DNA from: Alphaproteobacteria bacterium
GTDB taxonomy: Bacteria; Pseudomonadota; Alphaproteobacteria; Micropepsales; Micropepsaceae
NCBI GenBank assembly: GCA_023259375.1
Contig: JAHFQC010000054.1
Location: 1 to 35,682, forward strand
DNA: 35,682 nucleotides
Direction: 5' to 3'
The notes under the pieces were generated by a model. That model had not been told where the DNA came from. It saw only the letters and a program-made list of their open reading frames with translations, and searched no databases. Below, in pieces: positions 16,895-25,477 of this stretch. Numbering within the stretch: position 1 is the stretch's first letter; the number at the start of each line of letters is the position of its first letter. Both the position numbers and the translations under genes were made by a program.

Positions 16895-17932
16895 TCAGGC
16901 GGTCAATTCCACCAGCATGAGACTGAATCCGGCGACGAAAAGAAAGGCGGCAAATCCCAACAGCAGGGGTTTGAGGCCCTTGGCGCGCAATTTGGCGAAG
17001 TCGGTCTCCAGCCCCATGCCCGCCAGCGCCATCGACAGCAGGAAGGCGGTGAGGGCGGCCACGACCTGCTTGTCGGCGGCCGGAATGGTCACGACGCTGT
17101 TGAGCACGACCAGCGCGACAAAGCCGAGCACGAACCACGGCAGCGGCACGCGTCGGCGGTGCTTGGTGGCCTGGCCGTAGTGCTTGACCAGGCCGAGGCC
17201 GATCACCAGCGGCGCCAGCATGGCGATGCGGGACAGCTTGACGATGGTGGCGAACTCGCCGGCCTCTTTGCCGTCCTGGAAGGCGGCGCCGACGACCTGG
17301 GCGATCTCGTGGATCGAGGATCCCGCCCACAGGCCGTACCGGTGCGGGGTCAGGTGCAGCAGCGCCGGAAACAGCGGATAGACCAGCATGGCGATGCCGC
17401 CGAACACGGTCACGCACGCCACCGAATAGGCGACGTCTTCGTCGGGCGCGTCGGTCACGGTGTTGGTGGCGATCACCGCCGAAGCGCCGCAGATCGAGGT
17501 GCCGGCGGCGATCAACTCGGCGAGCTTGCTGTCGACGCCCAGGCGCCGTCCCAGCCATTTGGTGAAGACGAAAGTCGAGCCCAGCACGACGGCGATCATG
17601 GCGAGGCCGGTGAGGCCGACCTGGGCAACTTGCTGCGCGGTCAGTTGCAGGCCGATCAGGATGATGGCGAAGCGCAGAATGCGGCGCATCGAGAAGCCGA
17701 CGCCCGCCTTGGCGCGCACCGGCGTGCCGATCAGATTGTGGAACGCCATGCCGAGCACGATGGCGATGATCAGCGGACTGAACCCGGAGAACAACGGGAT
17801 GCCGTGAATGTTGCCGGCGAAAGCGGCGAGGGCGGCGGTGAGAAGAAGGCCCGGCAGAATGCTGCGGGCGCCGGATAGAAGCTGGGAAACGTCAAAAGGG
17901 CGGATGTCGCTCCGCTGGACAGGGGCATGCAT
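16895..17932 (-). CDS. YeiH family putative sulfate exporter
   Basis: The 345-residue product belongs to the YeiH/PF03601 family of inner-membrane proteins with about ten helices, close in length to E. coli YeiH. Family signatures are visible: [38 protein letters not shown], and [19 protein letters not shown]. Some relatives export sulfate produced from taurine or sulfite metabolism; the substrate here is not shown by sequence. The frame is open to a TTG at 17986 and an ATG at 17983, but the ATG at 17932 gives the normal length and has GAG upstream. Transcription continues into the lysR gene 7 nt downstream. Confidence 0.88.
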   Translation of the reverse strand: MHAPVQRSDIRPFDVSQLLSGARSILPGLLLTAALAAFAGNIHGIPLFSGFSPLIIAIVLGMAFHNLIGTPVRAKAGVGFSMRRILRFAIILIGLQLTAQQVAQVGLTGLAMIAVVLGSTFVFTKWLGRRLGVDSKLAELIAAGTSICGASAVIATNTVTDAPDEDVAYSVACVTVFGGIAMLVYPLFPALLHLTPHRYGLWAGSSIHEIAQVVGAAFQDGKEAGEFATIVKLSRIAMLAPLVIGLGLVKHYGQATKHRRRVPLPWFVLGFVALVVLNSVVTIPAADKQVVAALTAFLLSMALAGMGLETDFAKLRAKGLKPLLLGFAAFLFVAGFSLMLVELTA

Positions 17933-17965
17933 GCAGAAACTCGCGTGTTTGTACGCGGGCAAATT

Positions 17966-17975
17966 GGCATATGCC
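17966..17975. promoter_or_regulatory. candidate LysR-type palindrome upstream of yeiH
   Basis: GGCATATGCC is a perfect 10-bp palindrome within an ATTGG...CCAAT context about 35 nt before the yeiH start. Its position and symmetry suit a LysR-type site, but short palindromes are common, so this is weak. Confidence 0.3.
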
Positions 17976-18613
17976 GTATACATCAAACCAATTCATTATT
18001 GCGGTCTGATTGTTCGAAGGGATCGAACGGTCAACAGTGGCGCTGCTGCCATCCTATTCGGGTGCCGCCTCGGGGCGACCATCAGCGGTTTTCGATCTGC
18101 CGCGCGAGTCCGATCCAAAACCAGACATTGCCAACGACGGAGCTACTTCCGGGTTGCGCCGATTTCGGACGTCGGCATCGCCTATCCGCACTACCATCGT
18201 TTGGAACTAGAGACCGTGAAGCCGAGCATGGCAGAAGAAGATATGACTTGCTTTGGGCACACGTTACCAGCGTTGCGTAGCGCGATTCCCACTAAATTGC
18301 GCCGGATCCAATTCTGCCGAACAACAGGCGTCCTCGCCGTCGTCGTTGAATGGAACTCAACCCCACACGATTTATGTGGGCGTCCGTTAGACGTGTGGTC
18401 AAGAAATCACAGCACAATAACAACCACGGCGCGACCAGCTGCGTGCTATTCTCTGTATGGTTAGTAATGCTAACATTATCAACGCGCCGCCCCGGGAATG
18501 GACAATGCCGCGGCCGTCAGGAGTAAGTGCGGGTGTGTGGTTCGGCAATCACTTGAAAACGAACATGACCACCTCACCGTGAGCTGCGGCTCAAGCAGTG
18601 GGAGTATTTTATT
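17976..18613. other. gene-poor stretch upstream of the histidine kinase
   Basis: About 640 nt between yeiH and the histidine kinase hold no convincing gene. Short open frames exist on the plus strand (for example 18230-18464, about 78 codons) but have no good ribosome binding site, no recognisable motif and an unnatural composition. The stretch contains a small hairpin (CCCACA/TGTGGG near 18361-18380), overlapping inverted repeats GTTAG-TAATG-CTAAC at 18460-18474, and alternative hairpins CTCACCGTGAG and GAGC-TGCG-GCTC at 18573-18592 just before the kinase. It is probably a kinase leader plus decayed sequence. Confidence 0.5.
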
Positions 18614-21178
18614 ATGGTCGATCTCGCAGCCGCGCGTCTGGATAGGCCAATCACCCTCCGTTTCTCGTCGAACCTCATCGTTGCGATCACCGCATTTCTC
18701 GTGGGTGGATTTGCAATCCGTCATTTCGGAGGCAACAACCCCGTCCTGCACACCATGCTTGATACGAGTGCCGTAGTCACGGCGGCGCTTGTGGCCATGA
18801 TGTTCTGGGATGCCAGCCGCCGGCTCAATCAAACGTGGCTGTTGTTATTGGCGATATCATTTGCGTTGTTGGCCGTCGCCGAGTGCGCGCACGCCATGGC
18901 CGCGTTGATCTGGACCCAATCTGATGGGCAGCCTACGTCTGTAGAGGTAATGTGGCGCGCAGGAACATGGGGATCCCCAGCGCATCTGCTTCCGATCGGC
19001 GTCGGTGCGGCCCTTCTGCTCCGGAACAGGCCGCGATCCATCGGTTGGCCGTTCGCGATCGCGCTGGGTCTCTTTGCTCTCCTGATAGCATTCTTATTCT
19101 TGTCTCTCCCCCGGTACGCGCCGCCTGGGTTGTTGGGAATCACCCGGCCGACGCTCGTCCTGGTACCGCTTCTGTGGGTCGGCATCGGAATCACCTATTG
19201 GCGGCAAGTCCTCGAATCGGAAATTGCGCGTACCGTCGCTGTCGCTGCTGTCGTGCTCGCGGCCGCACATTTCGATATGTTGTATTCCCGCGCGCCGAGC
19301 GACGCCGTTGCGCTGGTTGCCCATCTTGGGAAGTTCATCGGCGATGCGCTGCTATTAACCAGCCTCGCGCAGATCGGTGCGGCCGACAGTAAGCGGCTCC
19401 GCCTCGCCGAGAATGCGTTGACCAGTCTCAATCGCGACCTCGATGCACGCGTCAAGGAACGCACGGCGCGCCTGCAGGAGGTGAACGGACGCATGCACCT
19501 GTTGCAGCAGATCACCCATGCCATGGGCGAGCGCCAAGATGTTCTCAGCATCTTTCAGATCGTCGTCAGCACACTGGAAGAGCGGATGCCCGCGGATTTC
19601 GTCTGCTTTTTCCTCTACGATCGGGTCGCCCGTGAGCTCAACGTCAATCATGTCGGCCCGCGCAGCACGTGGCTCGCCAAAGCGCTCGACATGTCCGAAG
19701 GAGCCGTCGTTCCTATCGACGAGAACGGACTTTCGCGTTGCGTTCGCGGGGAACTCGTCTATGAGCCGGATATCGCCGCAATCGCATTTCCCTTTCCGAG
19801 AAGGCTTGCAGACCAGGCGCTTCGCTCCCTGGTGCTGGCGCCGCTCAAAGCGAAAACGCAAGTCTTCGGCGTTTTGGTTGTGGCGCGTCTGGCAAGGAGC
19901 GCGTTTCTCAGCACCGATTGCGAGTTCCTGCACCTGCTGGGAGAGCACGTGGCACTGGCCACCCACGAAGCGGAGATTCGCACGAGATTACAGCTGGCCT
20001 ATGATGACCTGCGCCGCACTCAGCAATCCGTTCTGCAACACGAGCGCTTACGGGCGATCGGTCAGATGGCCAGCGGCATCGCTCACGATATCAACAACGC
20101 CATATCTCCCATCGCGGTCTATACCAAAGCGATGCTCGAAAAGGAGCCAAACCTCTCGCCCCGAATGCGGGAGTATCTCGATCTCGTCGGCCGTGTCGTC
20201 AAAGACATATCGGCAACCGTGGGACGTTTGCGCGATTTCTATCGCCGCGACCAGACCGACGTGGAACTGAAGCCGCTGAATTTGAACGACCTGATACCGC
20301 AAGTCGTCGATCTGACGAGAGCGCGATGGAGCGACATGCCGCAGCAGCAGGGTGTCGTCGTCACGGTCGAAACGGAGCTCGAACCGGATCTGCCGACCGT
20401 GATGGGGGACGAAACGGAGCTGCGCGAGGCACTCACAAATCTCGTTTTCAACGCCGTCGACGCCATGCCTCAAGGAGGCGTGCTCCGTCTCAGCACACGC
20501 AGCGTCGCCCGCCAAAGCGGGAATCAAAGGGTTCAGCTCGAAGTCGGCGATACCGGTGTGGGCATGGATGAAGCAGCACGCAAACGTTGCCTCGAGCCCT
20601 TCTTCACTACGAAGGGCGAGCGTGGAACGGGACTGGGGCTGTCCATGGTATTTGGGGCAGCCCGGCGACACAGTGCTATTCTCGATATCGACAGCAGCCC
20701 GGGCGGCGGTACGCGCGTGCGCATCGAGTTTTCGCCAACCCAGGCCGATGCGCCCAAGACTATCGACCGGGCGCCGAAGACAAATCACCCGCTACGACTA
20801 CTGCTGGTCGATGACGATCCGGCCGTTCTCAGCTCGACGCAATCGGTCCTCGAGATGGACGGTCACGACGTGGCTGTGGCCGAAGGCGGACAGGCCGCCG
20901 CCGACATTCTCGCCACGGCGCACAAGGCCGGCAAACCCTTCGACGTCGTGGTAACCGATCTCGGCATGCCGCACCTCGACGGCCAGTTCGTCGCCCGGAC
21001 GGTCAAGGAATTGTTCCCCGCAACGCCCGTCGTGTTGCTGACGGGCTGGGGGCGGCGCCTGCCGGGAGGCGAGGAACAGGCCAAGCATGTCGACTTCATC
21101 CTTTCGAAGCCTCTGGATATCGATGAGCTGCGTGACCTCTTCACAACGATCACGTCCTCAAGAAGCCTCGACGAGTAA
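18614..21178 (+). CDS. membrane-bound hybrid histidine kinase (MASE-like, GAF, HisKA, HATPase, REC)
   Basis: The 854-residue product starts with an integral membrane sensor of about eight helices (~15-260) resembling MASE-type domains. A coiled coil (~265-295) and a GAF-like domain (~300-455) follow. The HisKA box IGQMASGIAHDINNAISPI holds the phosphorylated histidine at H491. The ATP-binding domain has an N-box (EALTNLVFNAVDAMP), DTGVGMD and GTGLGLSMVFG. A C-terminal receiver (~735-845) has VDDDPAV, acceptor D782 in VVTDLGMP, and the lysine in FILSKPLD. The ATG at 18614 has GGGAG about 10 nt ahead. No response regulator gene is adjacent, so the phosphorelay partner is elsewhere. The signal is unknown. 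Domain calls are confident; the name of the sensor domain is tentative. Confidence 0.92.
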   Translation: MVDLAAARLDRPITLRFSSNLIVAITAFLVGGFAIRHFGGNNPVLHTMLDTSAVVTAALVAMMFWDASRRLNQTWLLLLAISFALLAVAECAHAMAALIWTQSDGQPTSVEVMWRAGTWGSPAHLLPIGVGAALLLRNRPRSIGWPFAIALGLFALLIAFLFLSLPRYAPPGLLGITRPTLVLVPLLWVGIGITYWRQVLESEIARTVAVAAVVLAAAHFDMLYSRAPSDAVALVAHLGKFIGDALLLTSLAQIGAADSKRLRLAENALTSLNRDLDARVKERTARLQEVNGRMHLLQQITHAMGERQDVLSIFQIVVSTLEERMPADFVCFFLYDRVARELNVNHVGPRSTWLAKALDMSEGAVVPIDENGLSRCVRGELVYEPDIAAIAFPFPRRLADQALRSLVLAPLKAKTQVFGVLVVARLARSAFLSTDCEFLHLLGEHVALATHEAEIRTRLQLAYDDLRRTQQSVLQHERLRAIGQMASGIAHDINNAISPIAVYTKAMLEKEPNLSPRMREYLDLVGRVVKDISATVGRLRDFYRRDQTDVELKPLNLNDLIPQVVDLTRARWSDMPQQQGVVVTVETELEPDLPTVMGDETELREALTNLVFNAVDAMPQGGVLRLSTRSVARQSGNQRVQLEVGDTGVGMDEAARKRCLEPFFTTKGERGTGLGLSMVFGAARRHSAILDIDSSPGGGTRVRIEFSPTQADAPKTIDRAPKTNHPLRLLLVDDDPAVLSSTQSVLEMDGHDVAVAEGGQAAADILATAHKAGKPFDVVVTDLGMPHLDGQFVARTVKELFPATPVVLLTGWGRRLPGGEEQAKHVDFILSKPLDIDELRDLFTTITSSRSLDE

Positions 21179-21269
21179 TGCGAGGTGCGTCCATCGGCGA
21201 GGGAGGCTCTGCTGCAAAAACCGAAGTTCCGCAATCGCGCGTAGAGGCCGAATCTTGAAGCGCAGGTGT

Positions 21270-21641
21270 TCAGCACACCGTCTTCGCCAGCGCGCTGCCC
21301 ATCGACGCTGGGGTGCCGAGCGGGTCGGGCGGTTGGGCGGAGAGGTCGGCGGTCTCGTAGTACATGCCGGTGAGAAGATAGTATTCGTCGGCCGACAGGC
21401 TCTGGATGGTGCGGGCGGTGCAATCGATCCGGACCTCGAGCACGACTTGCGGATTGCGGCTGTCGTGCCATTTGATGATCCGCGCGACGCCGTCCTTTTG
21501 CAGGGTTGAGGGCGCGAAGAAGAACGTCACGTCCTCAAACGCGAAGTACGGCACCCAGTCGGATTCATTTTGAGCGAGGGCAGGCGGCGCCAGCGCAGAG
21601 GCGGTCAGCACCGCGGCGATCAGCAGGATCGGAATTCGCAT
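21270..21641 (-). CDS. secreted small protein, surface-adhesin E-like
   Basis: The 123-residue product has a clear Sec signal peptide (MRIPILLIAAVLTASALAPPALA). The mature domain of about 100 residues has the pattern of the surface-adhesin E family: aromatic DWVPYFAF at the start, a strand with FFFAPSTLQKDGVARIIKW, then EVRIDCTARTIQSLSADEYY and a terminal cysteine that could pair with the cysteine of IDC. Proteins of this type are small periplasmic or surface proteins with little known function. The gene is convergent with the kinase and divergent from the tiny membrane protein gene at 21687, with which it shares a 45-nt promoter region. Confidence 0.7.
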   Translation of the reverse strand: MRIPILLIAAVLTASALAPPALAQNESDWVPYFAFEDVTFFFAPSTLQKDGVARIIKWHDSRNPQVVLEVRIDCTARTIQSLSADEYYLLTGMYYETADLSAQPPDPLGTPASMGSALAKTVC

Positions 21642-21686
21642 CGACTGTCCCTTGATGCTACTTTAGGTAGAGCTTATAGTGACGGT

Positions 21687-21902
21687 ATGACGAAGCTCAT
21701 CGCGCTTCTAGCTGCTTGTGCCGCGACGCTGCTCCTAGCCGTGTACGCGGCCATTCCGGTCACTGTTCCGTCCTGGCTGTTCTGGCTCGCCGCGGCGTTC
21801 TGGGCCGTGATCGTCGGTGCCTGGGCGTGGCAGAGCCGGTTCGGAACCCGGCGTCTGTCGTCTGACGAGATCGAGCCGCCAACGCGGGTGCGGTGGCGCT
21901 AG
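21687..21902 (+). CDS. tiny membrane protein, paralogue 1
   Basis: The 71-residue product has two hydrophobic segments: residues ~3-25 and ~28-47 (VPSWLFWLAAAFWAVIVGAWAWQ). A short polar tail follows. The second segment with its W-rich pattern and the following SRFG recur in the gene at 22101, so the two are paralogues. The family is unknown to me. The ATG at 21687 lies in a short divergent intergenic region opposite the adhesin-like gene, and the ribosome binding site is weak (GACGGT). The stop codon TAG is formed by the first bases of the RIME-like repeat. A role in the envelope is the most that can be said. Confidence 0.6.
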   Translation: MTKLIALLAACAATLLLAVYAAIPVTVPSWLFWLAAAFWAVIVGAWAWQSRFGTRRLSSDEIEPPTRVRWR

Positions 21903-21995
21903 AGCATTTCACCGTTTCCGGGAAGCGGGTGAACTGCTCTAGATTCTTTGATTGTCGCGCTTTCTGACGGGAAATCGGGTTCCGCCGAATACGCT
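21900..21995. repeat. RIME-like intergenic mosaic repeat
   Basis: TAGAGCATTTCACC at 21900 pairs with GGTGAACTGCTCTA ending at 21941, making a long imperfect hairpin. The adjoining block CTCTAGATTCTTTGATTGTC and the following CGCGCTTTCTGACGGGAAAT-type sequence are characteristic of the mosaic intergenic repeats scattered in Rhizobiales and related alphaproteobacteria. The right boundary is approximate. The repeat separates the two paralogous small genes and supplies the stop codon of the first. Confidence 0.7.
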
Positions 21996-22100
21996 GGCGC
22001 TATCGGCTCCTGAAAGCGCTCTCGGCCGTTCACACAGACCACAGACGAGCCGCAATTTCACCCCCTTGAAGCCACGTCCGGGTGTCACCACATGACTCCC

Positions 22101-22328
22101 ATGACCAGAGTGTTTGCCCTTCTCGTATCCTGTGCCGTGACCCCGCTCGTATTCGTAGCGGCGGCCGGAGTGGCGTCCGTGCCGGCTTGGCTGATGGTCC
22201 TGTCGCTCGCGTTCTGGGCGGGAGTGGTCGGCGTGTCGGTATGGCAGAACCATTTCGGCATGCGGCCGCAGCCGATCGAGGTCAAGCAGCCCCAGTGGTC
22301 GCACCGAGCAGGCCCGCGCGGACTCTGA
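22101..22328 (+). CDS. tiny membrane protein, paralogue 2
   Basis: The 75-residue product has two hydrophobic segments (~3-25 and ~28-48). The segment VPAWLMVLSLAFWAGVVGVSVWQNHFG aligns with the same part of the protein encoded at 21687 (VPSWLFWLAAAFWAVIVGAWAWQ), and both begin MTxxxALL. An in-frame ATG at 22092 would add three residues, but alignment with the paralogue favours 22101. No ribosome binding site is evident. The last 47 nt overlap the 3' end of the convergent ferritin-like gene. Function unknown. Confidence 0.6.
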   Translation: MTRVFALLVSCAVTPLVFVAAAGVASVPAWLMVLSLAFWAGVVGVSVWQNHFGMRPQPIEVKQPQWSHRAGPRGL

Positions 22329-23142
22329 GCATCCGCCACAACGCGGCGCCGGCAAGACGGACCATCCGGCTTTGCGGATCGGCGCCGACGGCTTTGGCGA
22401 TCATCCGGGTCAGTTTCTCGATGTGACGGCGGCGATAGACCCGCAACGTGGCGGCGGAGACGGCGCGCATGCAGGCGGCGCGGCTATAGGGACGGGTGGT
22501 CACATCCGACGCCGCAACCGTCGCGCAATAGCGGGAGAATGCGATCTCGTCGTCGTCGCTTTCGGCGGCGCGGCCGACCGCGATGACGATCTTCTTCCAG
22601 AATGACAGGTCGGCTTCACCCTGGGTCTGAAGAGTCTCATAGAACAGCTTGTAATGGCGGTATTCGTCGGCGGCGATGCGTCCGGCGATTTCTTGCAGTA
22701 CCGGTTCAGCCGTCGCTTCCTTGATGGCGGTGTAATAGGACGAGGTGCCGCTTTCGATGACGCAACGGGCGATCATCTCGCCGCGTTTGGAACCGCGCAC
22801 CGAGGTCTCGTCGGAACTGTCGAAATGCGCCGGGCGATAACCGGCACGGAACCGTGCGAAGGCTTCCTCGAGCTTGAACGAAGGGTCGGCCATTTCCGCC
22901 CAGCGGCCGAGCACTAACCCATGTTGGCTTTCTTCGCGGCCCCATTGCTCAATGACGGGATGGAACGACGGGTCCGGGAACACGCGCTTCAAATAGCCGA
23001 CATAGTCCGGCGCATTATATTCGACGAGGGCCGCCGACTTGATCGCATCGACCAGCCAAGGTTCCGCTTTGGCGCGGTCGAACTTCTCCCACGCGATGTC
23101 GTCCGGACTCCAGCCCTGCTTGTAGACCGGTTCTGCTGCCAT
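22282..23142 (-). CDS. ferritin-like di-iron protein
   Basis: The 286-residue product looks like a four-helix di-iron protein of the ferritin-like superfamily. Candidate ligands appear in order: E41 in LVEYNAPDY, EESQH (~70-74), the glutamate of CVIESGTSSYY (~125), and DEYRHYKLFY (~158-162) with E and H spaced as EXXH. Families with this arrangement include rubrerythrin-like proteins and acyl-ACP desaturase relatives; I cannot choose between oxidase and desaturase chemistry. The C-terminal ~80 residues are basic (RRRHIEKLTRM) and rich in arginine. The ATG at 23142 has AAGG about ten bases ahead; an in-frame GTG at 23151 is less likely. Its 3' end overlaps the small gene on the other strand by 47 nt. 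Confidence 0.75.
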   Translation of the reverse strand: MAAEPVYKQGWSPDDIAWEKFDRAKAEPWLVDAIKSAALVEYNAPDYVGYLKRVFPDPSFHPVIEQWGREESQHGLVLGRWAEMADPSFKLEEAFARFRAGYRPAHFDSSDETSVRGSKRGEMIARCVIESGTSSYYTAIKEATAEPVLQEIAGRIAADEYRHYKLFYETLQTQGEADLSFWKKIVIAVGRAAESDDDEIAFSRYCATVAASDVTTRPYSRAACMRAVSAATLRVYRRRHIEKLTRMIAKAVGADPQSRMVRLAGAALWRMLRVRAGLLGATTGAA

Positions 23143-23328
23143 TCTGATCACGCCTTGCGCCCGCTCACATAGATTATAACAAGACTAAAACGCACAAGGG
23201 AACCGGGTGTTTCTTAACCGTCGAAATCGTTACGGAATGGACATGCGGAAATTTCTAGCGAGGCGTAGCGCCAATTGTCAGCGCGCGGGCGCCCAATTCA
23301 TCCGATAACAAGCTCTGCCTGTGAAGGT

Positions 23329-25293
23329 TTAGGCGGCCCGGTCCAAGGCCGGTCTGTCGGTGCGAAACCGGCCTACCAGCGACGCCAACTCGCGGGCGAA
23401 TTCGGCGAGAGAGGTGGATGCGGCCCGGCTTTCTTCCGCAAGGGCCGCGTTCTGCTGTGTCGCCTGATCGATCTGGCTCACCGCCTTGTTGACCTCGGTG
23501 AGAGTCTGAGCCTGCTGTTGTCCGGCGACGGCGATTTCGTTTATGGCGGCGGTGATCTTGCCGACTTCGTCCACGATCTCCGCCAGTTCGGCACTGGATT
23601 CCTCGACCAGCCGGACGCCCTCGTGGACCTGGCCTTCGCTGGCGGTAATGAGCGTCTTGATCTTGCGCGCCGAGTCTGCCGACCGTTGGGCGAGCGCCCG
23701 CACTTCGCTGGCGACCACCGCAAATCCTTTGCCGGCTTCGCCCGCCCGAGCCGCCTCGACGCCTGCATTCAAGGCGAGCAGGTTGGTCTGGAATGCGATC
23801 TCGTCGATCACGCCGATGATGGTGGAAATTTCGCAGCTCGACTGTTCGATGGCGGTCATGGCGGTGCGCGCCTGATCGGCGACTTCGGCGCCGCGCTCGG
23901 CCCGGCCCTTGGCGGTCTCGGCGGCGGAATGAACCGACTGGGCGCGATTGGCGGTGTCATTGACGGTTTCGACGATCTGCTGCATCGCGACCGAAGTCTG
24001 TTCCAGCGCCCCGGCTTGGCTTTCGGTACGGCCTGCCATTTCCAAGGCGGCGGCGTTGATCTGGGCGGTATTGGCAGCGATTTCAGCGGCGCGGGTGCCG
24101 ACATCGCCCAGGGCTGCGGAGAGATGATCGAGGGCGGAGTTGAAATCCGATTGCAGCCCGCGGTAACCCGCCGGCAGTTCGCAGCCGATCCGTTCCGACA
24201 AATCGCGCTCCGACAGTGCGTGCAGCGCCTTGCCGAACGACGACACCACCAGCGAAATCGACTGCGCCTGGGCGCGTTCCTCGGCGGCTTCGCGCTCGAT
24301 CATGCTGGTTTTGAGCCGCTGCAAAGTGGCGGCGATGCGGCCGGTTTCGTTGGTGTCATCGAGAAACGGCACTTCGACCGATTTGTCACCGGCATTGAGC
24401 CGCGCCATTGCCGCATCGAGACCGCGAAATCGCCGCGACAGACCGAGCGTGACGATCAGGGTCAATAAACCCGACAGCAGCACCAGAGCGACGACGATCG
24501 CAATGTCGGTGGTGAGCTGGTTCATCTGCTTGGCGATGCGCACATCGAGCAGGCGCGAGAGTTCGGCGTTGGTGGCGCGCCAGCCGGCATCCAGTGTCGC
24601 CGGGAATACGCCCGACGCCTTGCCGTAATCGGCCGTCTTGCCGTCGAGCGCGGATTGCGCCGCGGCGATCATGGCGTCGGTGGCGGCCTGCAGTGCAGCG
24701 CGATGCGATGCCAGTGCGGTCTTGGTGAGACCTGCCGCGTTGTTCTTCATGCTGGCATCCATCGACCCATACGCCGCATCGGCGGCGGTCTTGAAGCGAT
24801 CGAGCGCCATGGCGATCTTGATGCGCCGATCGGGATCGGCGGCGGATGCCGCCATCGCGGCGTTGAGATCGAGGCTCTTTGCCAATAGGTTCGGCAGCTT
24901 CACGGTGGCGGCATCCATCGCGTAATAGCTGTCGAGATCGGGATCGAGCGTCAGGTTCGAACCGTCGGCAACCGCAACGATCAGGTTCGTCACGGCGCCG
25001 ACGCGGTCGTTCCAGGCGGTCGCCTTGGTGAAGGCGTTGAAAGCATCGCTGCTGGAGAATAGCGCGTCCGAGGCCGCGTGTTCGGCGAGCGGGTTGAGAT
25101 CGCCGCTCTGCAATGCGGCCCATATCTGCGCGTTGTATTGCGCGCCGAGCAGCTCCTTTTTCGAAAAGTCGGAATTTTCGCTGCCGCGCTGGAACTGAAT
25201 GACCGCGCTGACCGCAGCCGATGCGATGAACAGACCGGCTACGAGCGTAAGCCTGAGGCCGATGGAAAGCCGTCCATTGATGAAGCCGAACAT
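23329..25293 (-). CDS. methyl-accepting chemotaxis protein
   Basis: The 654-residue product is a transmembrane chemoreceptor. The first helix lies at ~10-30, a periplasmic four-helix-type sensor region at ~31-225, the second helix at ~228-250, and a HAMP region follows (RRFRGLDAAMARLNAGD). A second HAMP-like stretch precedes the signalling domain. The hairpin tip signature EIAFQTNLLALNAGVEAARA followed by GKGFAVVASEVRALAQRS is clear. There is no C-terminal CheR-tethering pentapeptide. The ATG at 25293 is chosen over an in-frame start at 25314 because GGGGGAAA lies just upstream. No other chemotaxis or flagellar gene is nearby, so it must feed a pathway encoded elsewhere. Ligand unknown. Confidence 0.93.
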   Translation of the reverse strand: MFGFINGRLSIGLRLTLVAGLFIASAAVSAVIQFQRGSENSDFSKKELLGAQYNAQIWAALQSGDLNPLAEHAASDALFSSSDAFNAFTKATAWNDRVGAVTNLIVAVADGSNLTLDPDLDSYYAMDAATVKLPNLLAKSLDLNAAMAASAADPDRRIKIAMALDRFKTAADAAYGSMDASMKNNAAGLTKTALASHRAALQAATDAMIAAAQSALDGKTADYGKASGVFPATLDAGWRATNAELSRLLDVRIAKQMNQLTTDIAIVVALVLLSGLLTLIVTLGLSRRFRGLDAAMARLNAGDKSVEVPFLDDTNETGRIAATLQRLKTSMIEREAAEERAQAQSISLVVSSFGKALHALSERDLSERIGCELPAGYRGLQSDFNSALDHLSAALGDVGTRAAEIAANTAQINAAALEMAGRTESQAGALEQTSVAMQQIVETVNDTANRAQSVHSAAETAKGRAERGAEVADQARTAMTAIEQSSCEISTIIGVIDEIAFQTNLLALNAGVEAARAGEAGKGFAVVASEVRALAQRSADSARKIKTLITASEGQVHEGVRLVEESSAELAEIVDEVGKITAAINEIAVAGQQQAQTLTEVNKAVSQIDQATQQNAALAEESRAASTSLAEFARELASLVGRFRTDRPALDRAA

Positions 25294-25421
25294 ACCGTTT
25301 CCCCCGTCAAGCACACCGCATGCTCGCCCTTCAGGAGCACCCGGAAGACGGGATTATCGGGAAAAACACTTAGGTAGTTCTAAACGAAAATCATTCTAAA
25401 CTTGCACCAAAAACAGGCAAA

Positions 25422-25448
25422 GGAAAAAGGCCGGCACAAAGGCCGGCC
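25422..25448 (-). terminator. rho-independent terminator of the atp operon
   Basis: On the minus strand GGCCGGC (25448-25442) pairs with GCCGGCC (25435-25429) over a short loop, and TTTTTCCTTT follows directly. It begins about 30 nt after the atpC stop. This is a textbook terminator. Confidence 0.88.
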
Positions 25449-25477
25449 AATTTCAAAGCAATATGCCTTCGAACTGT

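Noticed and set aside
18010..18060. Short frame with a peptide like EGIERSTVALLP, slightly reminiscent of an IS1182-type transposase N-terminus.
   Set aside because: The similarity covers about a dozen residues and stops; no inverted repeat or further transposase motif is present in any frame.
18230..18464. A 78-codon frame upstream of the histidine kinase.
   Set aside because: No ribosome binding site, no recognisable motif and unnatural composition; it is probably chance in a non-coding stretch.
21205..21222. GGCTCTGCTGCAAAAAC after the histidine kinase, resembling the terminal repeat of IS6-family elements.
   Set aside because: No matching inverted end and no transposase are present; a single 17-nt resemblance is not enough.
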